Of a stretch of 38,118 nucleotides of DNA, positions 10,086-17,802 are shown piece after piece (position 1 is the first letter of the stretch; each line of letters opens with the position of its first letter). The translations under genes and the position numbers were made by a program. This DNA is from an uncultured Acetatifactor sp. (GTDB lineage Bacteria > Bacillota > Clostridia > Lachnospirales > Lachnospiraceae). The stretch covers positions 121,516 to 159,633 of the forward strand of contig CAJTPH010000002.1 of assembly GCA_910578215.1 (NCBI GenBank), written 5' to 3'. Under the pieces are notes generated by a model that was not told the DNA's origin, did not search any database, and saw only the letters and a list, made by a program, of their open reading frames with translations.

Positions 10086-11747
10086 TCAGTCGATATTTCC
10101 GAAATTCACAATGATATAATCGTCCATCTCAACAATGGAGCCCTCCTTGGGCCACGCGGGCGCCTCCCGCATCAGCTCTCTGGCATACAGGTAATGCTCC
10201 ACATTGCCATCCTCCTGAAACGTGAAGCCGTTCATTCTCCAAAACTTTATCATCTCCCTGTCCGTGCCAATAAAAGCATAGGACGCCCAATCGATAAGGG
10301 AAAGCTGCGGTGTTTCCGCCGCCGCATATCCATAGGGCGTATTATATTTATCAAAAATATCCTCGTCCACTCCCTTGACCAGCCACTCTGTCAGCATATA
10401 TTTCTTCGACCAGGAGGGCGTGTACAGCTTGTCCAGCAGCGACGGCGGAGTCAGGTAGCTTCCCACCACGCAGACAGGCTTGCTCTCGTCGCAGTTTTTT
10501 ATGATCTCCAATGCCACCGCGCTTGCCGTGCGCCTGTCATCCTCATATTTCATCGCGTCGATATACAGCCATTTGTTCATCTCATACCCCTGGCGGTACA
10601 AAAGCACCAGGGCAAGAAACAGGGCGGCGGTACGCACAGGCTTTTTGTTCAGCTTCTTCACCTCGTAGGCCATAAGCAGCACCGCAAAGCCCGTCAGCAG
10701 CGGCACATACTCACTGGCGCGGTAGTACGTTGCCGTTCCCTCCAAAAAAACCATCAGCCAGGGCAGCAGGACAATTCCTGCCGCAGCCGCAAAAATCCAG
10801 CCGTCCCTCTTACGGAGCGCCGACGAAAGCGCCCAGATCCCCAGGATTCCCACTGCCAATACCAGAATAAGCACCGGCACATAGACGATTCCATGAATAT
10901 AATATTTTACGAAAAATTCCTTCAGGACCAGCCACAGCTCCCCCTGCCCGTTTCCAAAACCCTTGAGAATATCCAGAATGCCTCTGGTTGCCAATACCTC
11001 CCTCTGCTCCTCCAGCCGGAACAGGGAGACGATCCCTCCTATCGCCAATTCCCGGAACACCATGGAAAGCACGCAGATAATTCCCGTTTTCACCAGCCAT
11101 TCGGACGGTCTTGCGCTGTAGCCGTCCCTGTCCAGGCTGCGGACAAGCAGAAAGTTCATCGCCAGAGCCATCAGGTACACGATCATAAACGCCTCGTAAA
11201 AGCCCAGCGCCGCCGTCAGGAAAGCCGCCGATGAAATCAGCTGCAGATACACACGCCGTTTATTCGCCCCCCCCGTTTGATTCTGCCGGAATGCCTCCAT
11301 GCCAAAAAGAACGGCCAGCGCCGTAAAGCCATAGCCCATATAAATGCCGTCCTGCAGATACCAGACCACCACTTCGCTCAAAATGGGGCTGGATAACATG
11401 ACCGCACCGAAAATCGTATAGCCCGTCAGGGAAATCTTTTCACCGAACATCCGCCGGAAAACCACGCACCAGAGCGTGATGGAAAGACAGAAGACCATCA
11501 GACCGCAGGCTTCCACAAAATGAGGGTTATAGTCCAGCGGAAACAGCTTGTTCACCAGATACAGACACCAGCGCCCCATGGCCGGCGATACTCCCTCAAC
11601 ATAGTAAAGCCTGAAGGCGGTGTCATCCTCGCTGACAGTGGGGTTAATAATCAACGTCAGATAACTGAGCAGCATCATCAGCGGAATCCCCACGGCAAAG
11701 CACCTTTTTTTCCAGAAATATTTTACGTCCTCTAAGATTCCGACCAT
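10086..11747 (-). CDS. GtrII-like polytopic membrane glycosyltransferase
   Basis: The 553-residue protein has about ten or more membrane segments and a soluble C-terminal part of about 150 residues. Near the N-terminus SEDDTAFRLYYVEGVSPAMGRW matches the acidic DD and the later GRW of the glucosyltransferase GtrII family, whose members transfer sugars from a lipid-linked donor to surface glycans on the outer face of the membrane. The substrate here is unknown. The ATG at 11747 has AAGGGG before it and begins 28 bases after the HD-GYP gene, so the two are probably in one transcript. I am confident of the membrane topology but only moderately of the enzyme class. Confidence 0.65.
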   Translation of the reverse strand: MVGILEDVKYFWKKRCFAVGIPLMMLLSYLTLIINPTVSEDDTAFRLYYVEGVSPAMGRWCLYLVNKLFPLDYNPHFVEACGLMVFCLSITLWCVVFRRMFGEKISLTGYTIFGAVMLSSPILSEVVVWYLQDGIYMGYGFTALAVLFGMEAFRQNQTGGANKRRVYLQLISSAAFLTAALGFYEAFMIVYLMALAMNFLLVRSLDRDGYSARPSEWLVKTGIICVLSMVFRELAIGGIVSLFRLEEQREVLATRGILDILKGFGNGQGELWLVLKEFFVKYYIHGIVYVPVLILVLAVGILGIWALSSALRKRDGWIFAAAAGIVLLPWLMVFLEGTATYYRASEYVPLLTGFAVLLMAYEVKKLNKKPVRTAALFLALVLLYRQGYEMNKWLYIDAMKYEDDRRTASAVALEIIKNCDESKPVCVVGSYLTPPSLLDKLYTPSWSKKYMLTEWLVKGVDEDIFDKYNTPYGYAAAETPQLSLIDWASYAFIGTDREMIKFWRMNGFTFQEDGNVEHYLYARELMREAPAWPKEGSIVEMDDYIIVNFGNID

Positions 11748-11775
11748 AATATAACCCCTTTAACCCTGACTAAAA

Positions 11776-12870
11776 TTACTCGATAAGCAGATTTGCACAG
11801 CTGAGGTCCTCCAGCAGGTCATACACCCTTCCGCTCTTGAGCCCTACCACCTTGGGGCGCATGGGGTAATGGGGCGTATTCTTTACCACCCTCGCCCTTT
11901 CACCGTTGCTTAGCTTCACCACGCTGTCCACAGGATAGAGAATGATGCTGTCCAAAAAGTCCCTCATATATCCGATATCCAGCTCCCCAGTCATCGCCAT
12001 AATCATTTCCAGTGCGTCCTGCTGGGAAAAAGCCTTTTTATAGGGACGCTCCGTTACCAGCGCATCATAGATATCCGCTATGGACAGGATTTTCGCATAG
12101 GAAAATATCTGTTTGTCTTTCAACCGCAGCGGATAGCCCTTTCCGTTGATCTTCTCGTGGTGCTGCAGCACACCCATCAGCACCTCCTGCGGAAGCTCGT
12201 CTTTTTCCTTCAGCATATTATATCCAAACAGGGAATGGTTTTTCATGACTGTGAATTCTTCTTCCGTCAGTTTGCCCGCCTTGTTCAGAATCTCCCCCGG
12301 AATCTGGGACTTACCTATGTCGTGCAGCAGCCCGGACACGCCTATTCTATGTATGTCGACCTCGGACATATTTGCCTTCCTGGCAATGACCATGGCCATA
12401 GTGGCCACATCCACGCTGTGCTTAAAGGTATACTCGTCGCTGACCTTCAGAGCGTCTATGTTCAGCGCCACCGCATCGTTTTCCATGATCGCGTCCATAA
12501 GGCTTGTGGTGACGTTTTCAGCCGTATCCGTGAAATTCTGGGAGCTGGTCTCACTGAAAAGATACTGCACCCCCTGATTGACCCGGCTCTTTACGCTCTC
12601 AGACAGCGTAACCTTCTTCCGGTCGGCAACCTTAAGCTTCTCTATTGTCTCCAACGTCACCGGAGAAACCTCTATTTCCTCCTCCGGGTCTTCCTCCCCC
12701 TCGCGGATATAGATTCCCGTCACGCCGATCTTTCTCAGCGCTTCTATCAGGAAATCGTCAAGAGGCGTTTTTCTTGCGATGAGAATACGTCCGGTCCTAT
12801 CAACTATTGCCTGGTCTATCACCATGCCGCTCTGCAGAGCCCTTGTGCTGACATACTTTCTTCTTACCAT
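11776..12870 (-). CDS. HD-GYP domain protein, probable cyclic-di-GMP phosphodiesterase
   Basis: The 364-residue protein has an N-terminal unclassified region (1-90; MVRRKYVSTRALQSGMV) as seen in other clostridial HD-GYP proteins, then a complete HD-GYP domain. Metal-binding H151, HD (183-184), NHSLFGY and HHEKINGKGYP (237-247) are all present, followed by SIADIYDALVTERPYK. This composition predicts hydrolysis of cyclic-di-GMP. There is no membrane segment or receiver domain. The start at 12870 is chosen over an upstream ATG at 12936 because of AGGAGAA at the right distance. A TATAAT at 12912-12907 suggests a promoter, without a convincing -35. It lies between nifS and the GtrII-like gene. Confidence 0.88.
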   Translation of the reverse strand: MVRRKYVSTRALQSGMVIDQAIVDRTGRILIARKTPLDDFLIEALRKIGVTGIYIREGEEDPEEEIEVSPVTLETIEKLKVADRKKVTLSESVKSRVNQGVQYLFSETSSQNFTDTAENVTTSLMDAIMENDAVALNIDALKVSDEYTFKHSVDVATMAMVIARKANMSEVDIHRIGVSGLLHDIGKSQIPGEILNKAGKLTEEEFTVMKNHSLFGYNMLKEKDELPQEVLMGVLQHHEKINGKGYPLRLKDKQIFSYAKILSIADIYDALVTERPYKKAFSQQDALEMIMAMTGELDIGYMRDFLDSIILYPVDSVVKLSNGERARVVKNTPHYPMRPKVVGLKSGRVYDLLEDLSCANLLIE

Positions 12871-13013
12871 CGTTTCTTCTCCTGTCAAAAGACAACACAC
12901 ACATTTATTATAAATCATTTGACAGACGAAATCCACTAAAATTGTAAAAAAGACTTATCAATTGTAACAGTCCGGCACTCAATGTCACTTAGTTTGGCAC
13001 AGACGGCCTCGAT

Positions 13014-14186
13014 TCAGCACCTTGTCCTTATAGCCTCCTGATACAGGGGCGACATATCCCTGAGCCTTTGTATGATCTCCTTCAGGCTGTCCACAGCCGT
13101 GTCCAGCTCCTCCCTGGTGTTCTCCCCGGACAGAGTCAGCCGCAGAGAGCCCCGCGCCTCCTCATGCTTTAAGCCGATTGCAAGCAGCACATGGGACGGG
13201 TCCGGCGAACCGGAGGTACATGCCGACCCGCTGGACGCACAAATGCCCGCCATATCCAGCATAATGAGAACGGATTCTCCCTCCACATATGAAAAAGAAA
13301 AGCTGACGTTGCCGGGCAGACGCTTTGATCTGTGGCCGTTTAGCCTGCAGCAGGGTATCTCGGACTCTATGCGGCGAATCAGATGATCCCTGAGCTGTGT
13401 CTCCCTCTCCGCCCTTTCCTCCATGCTGCCCAACGCTCTTTTGACGGCGGCGCCAAAGCCCACGATCCCCGGCACGTTCTCCGTGCCCGCACGCCTGCTT
13501 CTCTCCTGCGCGCCTCCGTGCACAAAAGCCGGCAGCTCTATGCCTGAGCGGATATAGAGCATGCCGACGCCCTTGGGGCCGTTCAGCTTATGGGCGCTGG
13601 CGCTGAGCAGGTCTATCTTAAGCGCCTCCACATCCAGAGGTATCTGCCCGAACGCCTGCACGGCGTCGGTATGAAACAGGATATCCCTCTCCCGCGCAAT
13701 GGCGCCTATCTGCCCTATGGGCTGGATACTGCCGATCTCATTGTTTGCCGCCATGACGCTGATAAGTATGGTGTCAGGACGAAGCGCTGCTTTCAGCCTG
13801 CCCGGGTCCACCATCCCGTTTTCGTCCACATCCAGATAAGTCACCTCGAAGCCCTGTTTCTCCAGATACCTGCAGGCATTCAGGACGGCATTGTGCTCTA
13901 TCTTCGTAGTCACGATATGCCTTCCCCTGCCAGGGCGGCTCTCCGCTGCCGCCTTCACCGCCCAATTATCCGCCTCGGTGCCGCCCGAGGTAAAATATAT
14001 TTCCTCCTGCCTCGCGCCCAGCGCTCCCGCAAGAATGCGCCTTGCCTCGTTGACCGCCTTTCTGCCCGCGGAGCCAAGAGAATATATCCCGCCGGGATTT
14101 CCGTAATTTTCCGTAAAATACGGCAGCATTGCCTCCACCACCTCCGGCGCCGTTCTCGTGGTCGCCGCGTTGTCCAAATAAATCAT
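13014..14186 (-). CDS. Cysteine desulfurase, NifS/IscS type
   Basis: A 390-residue PLP enzyme that removes sulfur from cysteine as an enzyme-bound persulfide. MIYLDNAATT at the start, SGGTEADNWA, HTDAVQAFGQ, the PLP lysine in SASAHKLNGPKG (K200) and the persulfide cysteine in SSGSACTSGSPDPSHVL (C323) are all present. The longer loop around that cysteine is typical of the NifS/IscS class rather than SufS. No scaffold gene (IscU/NifU) is adjacent, and mnmA lies downstream in the same direction. Tandem NifS and MnmA is a known arrangement in Firmicutes, so a role in tRNA thiolation is likely. A strong promoter precedes it with a leader of about 140 bases. Confidence 0.93.
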   Translation of the reverse strand: MIYLDNAATTRTAPEVVEAMLPYFTENYGNPGGIYSLGSAGRKAVNEARRILAGALGARQEEIYFTSGGTEADNWAVKAAAESRPGRGRHIVTTKIEHNAVLNACRYLEKQGFEVTYLDVDENGMVDPGRLKAALRPDTILISVMAANNEIGSIQPIGQIGAIARERDILFHTDAVQAFGQIPLDVEALKIDLLSASAHKLNGPKGVGMLYIRSGIELPAFVHGGAQERSRRAGTENVPGIVGFGAAVKRALGSMEERAERETQLRDHLIRRIESEIPCCRLNGHRSKRLPGNVSFSFSYVEGESVLIMLDMAGICASSGSACTSGSPDPSHVLLAIGLKHEEARGSLRLTLSGENTREELDTAVDSLKEIIQRLRDMSPLYQEAIRTRC

Positions 14187-14335
14187 CCCTTACCTAAGCC
14201 TCGCTTTTGTGTTTGCCTGTCATTCCCGCGCCGGTCCCGCCCCACGCACCCGATAATATCCGCTTTTATGGTACTGCGTCTCCCGAATTCCGTTTCGCCC
14301 GTATTTCCTAGTGTATTGCTGGGAAATCAATCCAA

Positions 14336-14364
14336 AATATAGCACCATTGTTTTGTTCTGTCAA
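14336..14364 (-). promoter_or_regulatory. Strong sigma-A promoter of the nifS gene
   Basis: The minus strand reads TTGACA (14364-14359), 17 bases, then TATATT (14341-14336), with TGC just before the -10 (extended -10). Transcription would begin near 14329, leaving a leader of about 143 bases before nifS. I do not recognise a riboswitch in that leader. Confidence 0.8.
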
Positions 14365-14419
14365 GCCCTCCGCCGGAATATATTGGAAAAAACATTGAGT
14401 AAAAGAAGTTGATATCTCT

Positions 14420-15763
14420 ATGAAGGCAAAACAACGCCACCCCTTAATTGTAGGAACATTTATTCTCACGGCAACCGGAATGGTCAGCCGCCTGATTGGT
14501 TTTTTTTACCGTATTTATCTTTCGCGCCTCTTTGGCGAGGAGGGCATGGGCATTTACCAACTGCTGTCCCCCGTGCTCTCCCTGTCCTTTTCCCTGACTG
14601 CAGCCGGCTATCAGACCGCCATTTCAAAGCTGGTTGCGGAGCAATCGGCAAGGGAAAAGCATCCGTCCCTGCGCCCGCTGGTTCTTGGCATGAGCGTGTC
14701 TCTGCCCCTGTCCCTGCTCTGCAACGGAATTCTTTTTACCTTTGCGGATACGATAGCCGCCTCGCTGCTGCAGGAGCCCCGCACCGCCGATATGCTGCGC
14801 ATCCTGTCCTTTTCCGTGCCCTTAAGCGCCGTACACTCCTGTGTCAACGGATATTTCTACGGCATCAAGAGAGCAGGCATCCCCGCCGGCTCCCAGCTCC
14901 TGGAACAGCTTGTCCGCGTGGGGTGCGTCTACATAGTGTCGGCCTGGTATATGGAACGTGGGGTTGCCCCCTCCGTCAGCGTCGCCGTACTGGGCTTAAG
15001 CATAGGGGAATTCTTTTCCATGATAATGGCATTGCTGGCAATACTGCCCTACTGTATCAAAAAGACGCCCCCTGCCCTGACGGCAGGCGCCTTCTCCCGG
15101 GGCATACAGAGAATCACCTACGGCAGCCTCCTCTCCATGGCGCTTCCCCTGACTGCAAACCGCATCGTGCTGAACCTGCTGCAGAGTGTGGAATCCGTAT
15201 CCATCCCCGCAAGGCTGCGGCTTTACGGTTATGATACCGTAACCTCCCTGAGCGTTTACGGCGTGCTCACCGGCATGGCAATGCCCTTTATCTTCTTTCC
15301 AAATGCCCTGACAAGCTCCGTAGCCGTAATGCTCCTGCCCATGATCTCCGAAAGCTATGCGCTGGGCGACATGGCGGCGGTGAGAAGCTCCGCCGTCCGC
15401 ACCGTCAAATACTGCGTCCTCATGGGCGGCTGTTGTATGGCCTGCTTCGTGCTGTTCGGGCGGTGGGCCGGCACCACGCTCTTTGACAGCCCTCTGGCCG
15501 GCTACTTTATCACCACACTGGGCTTTATCTGCCCTTTCCTGTACCTTGACACCACACTTTCCAGCATCCTGCAGGGCCTGGGGCTGGCAGGGCATATCTT
15601 TGTGATGAACGTGGTCTGCCTTTTAATCCGACTGGGCTTCGTCTTTTATGCGATTCCTCAATTCGGCATCACGGGCTATCTCTGGGGGCTGCTGGCCAGC
15701 CAGCTCACGCTGGGCCTGCTGTACCTGGGCTGTCTGAACCGTTTTCTGACCAGGCACCGCTGA
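14420..15763 (+). CDS. SpoVB-like polysaccharide flippase (MOP superfamily)
   Basis: The 447-residue protein has about 12-14 membrane segments. MKAKQRHPLIVGTFILTATG followed by SRLIGFFYRIYLSRLFGEEG is typical of the SpoVB/MurJ-like branch of the MOP (oligosaccharide flippase) superfamily, and SpoVB in Bacillus is needed for spore cortex synthesis. The presence of paralogs in spore formers means the exact substrate cannot be fixed. Length is shorter than Bacillus SpoVB but normal for Clostridia. The start has only a weak AGAAG upstream. It stands alone, divergent from nifS and convergent with nrdR. Confidence 0.82.
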   Translation: MKAKQRHPLIVGTFILTATGMVSRLIGFFYRIYLSRLFGEEGMGIYQLLSPVLSLSFSLTAAGYQTAISKLVAEQSAREKHPSLRPLVLGMSVSLPLSLLCNGILFTFADTIAASLLQEPRTADMLRILSFSVPLSAVHSCVNGYFYGIKRAGIPAGSQLLEQLVRVGCVYIVSAWYMERGVAPSVSVAVLGLSIGEFFSMIMALLAILPYCIKKTPPALTAGAFSRGIQRITYGSLLSMALPLTANRIVLNLLQSVESVSIPARLRLYGYDTVTSLSVYGVLTGMAMPFIFFPNALTSSVAVMLLPMISESYALGDMAAVRSSAVRTVKYCVLMGGCCMACFVLFGRWAGTTLFDSPLAGYFITTLGFICPFLYLDTTLSSILQGLGLAGHIFVMNVVCLLIRLGFVFYAIPQFGITGYLWGLLASQLTLGLLYLGCLNRFLTRHR

Positions 15764-15807
15764 CGGTATCGGGCTGCCCGCAAGCGTCCATATGCATGAC
15801 CGCTCAC

Positions 15808-15842
15808 TAAAATAAGAAAGGGGCTGCCTCCCGGCAGTCCCC
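15808..15842 (-). terminator. Rho-independent terminator downstream of nrdR
   Basis: Read on the minus strand, GGGGACTGCC (15842-15833) pairs with GGCAGCCCC (15828-15820) around a short loop (one bulged base) and is followed by TTTCTTATTTT. It serves nrdR. The spoVB-like gene runs into the same hairpin from the other side without a T-tract of its own. Confidence 0.85.
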
Positions 15843-15861
15843 GCATTCTGCAGATTCAAAG

Positions 15862-16311
15862 CTACTGCAGCATCTTCTTTAATTCGTCCATAAAGGTGTT
15901 CACATCCTTAAATTCCCTGTAGACCGAAGCAAAACGCACATAGGCAACCGCATCCAGGTTTTTCAGCTTGTTCATAAGAAGCTCGCCGATAACCTCGCTG
16001 GGGATTTCCTTGTCCTCCATATTGAAGATCTCGTTCTCCACCTCGTCCACAAGGGAAGTGATCTGCTGTGCGCTGACCGGACGCTTATGGCAGGCGCGCA
16101 GTATGCCTCCCTCTATCTTGGAGCGGTCATACGCCTCCCTGTTATTATCCTTCTTGATAATAATAAGCGGAATGGTCTCAATTTTCTCATAGGTGGTAAA
16201 TCGTTTCCCGCACTCGTCGCACACACGGCGGCGGCGTATGGAATTGTTATCCTCTGCCGGTCTGGAATCGATTACCCTGGTATTTTCGTGGCTGCAAAAG
16301 GGACATTTCAT
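15862..16311 (-). CDS. nrdR: Transcriptional repressor NrdR of ribonucleotide reductase genes
   Basis: A 149-residue zinc-ribbon plus ATP-cone regulator that senses ATP/dATP and represses ribonucleotide reductase. MKCPFC and CDECGKRFTTYE supply the zinc cysteines (C3, C6, C31, C34), and the ATP-cone follows from about residue 48. The start at 16311 gives the normal family length and has AAGGAG about ten bases upstream. The longer frame from 16338 does not have this. It lies 75 bases after ylmC. ylmC, nrdR and sigG are often neighbours in spore formers. Confidence 0.97.
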   Translation of the reverse strand: MKCPFCSHENTRVIDSRPAEDNNSIRRRRVCDECGKRFTTYEKIETIPLIIIKKDNNREAYDRSKIEGGILRACHKRPVSAQQITSLVDEVENEIFNMEDKEIPSEVIGELLMNKLKNLDAVAYVRFASVYREFKDVNTFMDELKKMLQ

Positions 16312-16374
16312 TCTGCCATTTCTCCTTTTTTCCCGCAAGCGAGGTATTTAATTACCGATTATAATACAGGCATT

Positions 16375-16403
16375 ATTATACCAAAGTCAGCACCGGATGT
16401 CAA
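16375..16403 (-). promoter_or_regulatory. Perfect sigma-A consensus promoter of nrdR
   Basis: On the minus strand TTGACA (16403-16398), exactly 17 bases, then TATAAT (16380-16375). Both boxes are perfect. The -35 lies within the last codons of ylmC. The transcript would begin near 16368 and give nrdR a leader of about 55 bases. Confidence 0.85.
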
Positions 16404-16620
16404 CGAGGATGATATCCGGTCCGATCTGGCAGATATCCTTGAAGGGAATGACAATATTCGGCTCACAGTTCAAAAAGCTCAGTACCTTGTTGTTACCGGG
16501 AACCATAATTTTACAAATACATCCGCTGCACTGATCAAATTCCAGATCGCAGACCCTTCCCAGCTTTTTACAGTTCTTCACGTTAATGACATCCTTACAC
16601 TTTAACTCGGAAAAAAGCAT
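16387..16620 (-). CDS. YlmC/YmxH family PRC-barrel sporulation protein
   Basis: The 77-residue PRC-barrel protein (MLFSELKCKDVINVKNCKKL, GRVCDLEFDQCSG, VIPFKDICQIGPDIILVD) belongs to the YlmC/YmxH family found in spore formers, usually next to sigG or in the spore-gene neighbourhood. Its molecular function is not known to me. It contains five cysteines, more than usual for such a small cytoplasmic protein. The ATG at 16620 has AAGGATG before it. It is divergent from sigG and in line with nrdR. Confidence 0.85.
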   Translation of the reverse strand: MLFSELKCKDVINVKNCKKLGRVCDLEFDQCSGCICKIMVPGNNKVLSFLNCEPNIVIPFKDICQIGPDIILVDIRC

Positions 16621-16640
16621 CTTTTCACATCCTTGCCAAT

Positions 16641-16670
16641 ATTCTACCGTTTTACCTCAATATATGTGAA
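16641..16670 (-). promoter_or_regulatory. Sigma-A promoter of ylmC
   Basis: The minus strand has TTCACA (16670-16665), an 18-base spacer and TAGAAT (16646-16641), each matching consensus at 5 of 6 positions. The start would be near 16634, just before the ribosome binding site. Confidence 0.6.
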
Positions 16671-16705
16671 TGCCTGAAAAATGAGAATGCTTTTTAAACG
16701 CCGGG

Positions 16706-16735
16706 AGAATATTTTTGCCCCATGAGTACATACTA
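16706..16735 (+). promoter_or_regulatory. Sigma-G/sigma-F type promoter of sigG
   Basis: AGAATA (16706-16711), a 17-base spacer and CATACTA (16729-16735) match the forespore sigma consensus TGAATA-N17-CATACTA with only the first base of the -35 different. It supports transcription of sigG by sigma-F and then by sigma-G itself, as known in Bacillus. Confidence 0.7.
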
Positions 16736-16747
16736 CCACTAGAAAAG

Positions 16748-16800
16748 CGTGCACGTGCCGGGACCAAGGGCTCCCTGCGCATTTCCCGGCTTCCTGCACG
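16748..16800 (+). promoter_or_regulatory. Stem-loop in the sigG mRNA leader
   Basis: CGTGCA (16748-16753) pairs with TGCACG (16795-16800) and GCCGGGA (16757-16763) with TCCCGGC (16784-16790), separated by a small internal loop of 3 against 4 bases. A 20-base loop caps it. It occupies most of the leader between the promoter and the start at 16842. In Bacillus, leader structure damps sigG translation, so a similar role is possible here. Confidence 0.6.
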
Positions 16801-16841
16801 AGGAAATTAAAACGCGCAGAAGCGCAGAAATGAGGATGGAA

Positions 16842-17621
16842 ATGACACAGGGAAAAGTTGAAATCTGTGGTGTGAACACCTCCAAACTCCCATTGCTGGG
16901 AGCCGAGGAAAAGGAGGCTCTCTTTCAGCAAATCGAAGCAGGCGACTCAAAAGCCCGAGAGACCTACATTGAGGGAAATCTGCGTCTGGTGCTAAGCGTT
17001 ATCAAACGCTTTGCTTCCAGCAACGAAAACGTGGACGACCTGTTCCAGATCGGATGCATCGGGCTAATAAAGGCAATAGACAATTTCGACTCGTCCCTGA
17101 ATGTAAAGTTTTCTACCTATGCCGTCCCCATGATCATCGGAGAAATACGCCGGTTCCTGCGGGACAACAGCAGTCTCCGGGTCTCACGCTCCTTAAAGGA
17201 CACCGCCTACAAGGCGATCTACGCCAGGGAAGCCCTGACAAGGCGCAACCTGAAAGAGCCCTCCCTGGAAGAAATCGCAGGCGAAATATCCATTCCCAAG
17301 GAAGATATCGCCTACGCTCTGGATGCCATTCAAAATCCCATGAGCCTTTACGAGCCGGTTTTTACGGACGGAGGAGACACGCTCTACGTGATGGATCAGA
17401 TCAGCGACAAAAAGAATAAGGAAGAAACCTGGGTAGAGCACCTCTCCCTCAGCGAGGCAATGAAACGCCTGTCCCCAAGGGAGCATGAGATCATCTCCCT
17501 TCGCTTCTTTGAGGGCAGAACGCAGATGGAGGTGGCGGAGTCCATCGGCATCTCTCAGGCACAGGTATCGCGCCTGGAGAAAAACGCTCTCAAGACCATG
17601 CGCAATTACCTGTCCGCGTAA
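16842..17621 (+). CDS. sigG: Forespore RNA polymerase sigma factor SigG
   Basis: The 259-residue sigma factor directs late forespore transcription. The N-terminus GKVEICGVNTSKLP is the SigG signature; region 2 (NVDDLFQIGCIGLIKAIDNF, KFSTYAVPMIIGEIRRFLRD) and region 4 (TQMEVAESIGISQAQVSRLE) follow. ATG 16842 is chosen, six bases after GAGG; earlier ATGs at 16830 and 16836 are in frame but lack a site, and the frame back to 16749 covers the leader hairpin. Residue E44 replaces the asparagine that makes Bacillus SigG sensitive to the anti-sigma factor CsfB/Gin. Usually sigG follows sigE directly. Here it is 9 kb away and inverted. Confidence 0.96.
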   Translation: MTQGKVEICGVNTSKLPLLGAEEKEALFQQIEAGDSKARETYIEGNLRLVLSVIKRFASSNENVDDLFQIGCIGLIKAIDNFDSSLNVKFSTYAVPMIIGEIRRFLRDNSSLRVSRSLKDTAYKAIYAREALTRRNLKEPSLEEIAGEISIPKEDIAYALDAIQNPMSLYEPVFTDGGDTLYVMDQISDKKNKEETWVEHLSLSEAMKRLSPREHEIISLRFFEGRTQMEVAESIGISQAQVSRLEKNALKTMRNYLSA

Positions 17622-17664
17622 AAGATGTCCTGTACAGGGAATCATCCTTCCTGCTGCTTAAGCC

Positions 17665-17740
17665 GTAAACGGGGCAGTTGGTTCTTCTCTCTTTTCGGGT
17701 CTTCACGCCCGCAATAGAACCAGCTGCCCCATTCGTTTAC
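17665..17740. repeat. Long imperfect inverted repeat between sigG and the SGNH gene
   Basis: GTAAACGGGGCAGTTGGTTCT (first arm from 17665, given here without its flanks) pairs over 21 positions with the second arm ending at 17740: GTAAAC/GTTTAC, GGGGCAG/CTGCCCC and TTGGTTCT/AGAACCAG, with one four-base bulge (ATTC, 17731-17734). A smaller CGGG/CCCG stem lies within the loop. It lies between two convergent genes but has no T-tract on either side, so it is not a usual intrinsic terminator. Confidence 0.85.
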
Positions 17741-17802
17741 GAAGAAACCGGAGCCGATACCCTTTTGATTGTCCTGTCATTTCTTAAGGCCGCTTCTCCT
17801 AC

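Noticed and set aside
14187..14335. Known riboswitch in the nifS leader
   Set aside because: I could not match any conserved core, such as a T-box, SAM, TPP or preQ1 motif, by eye.
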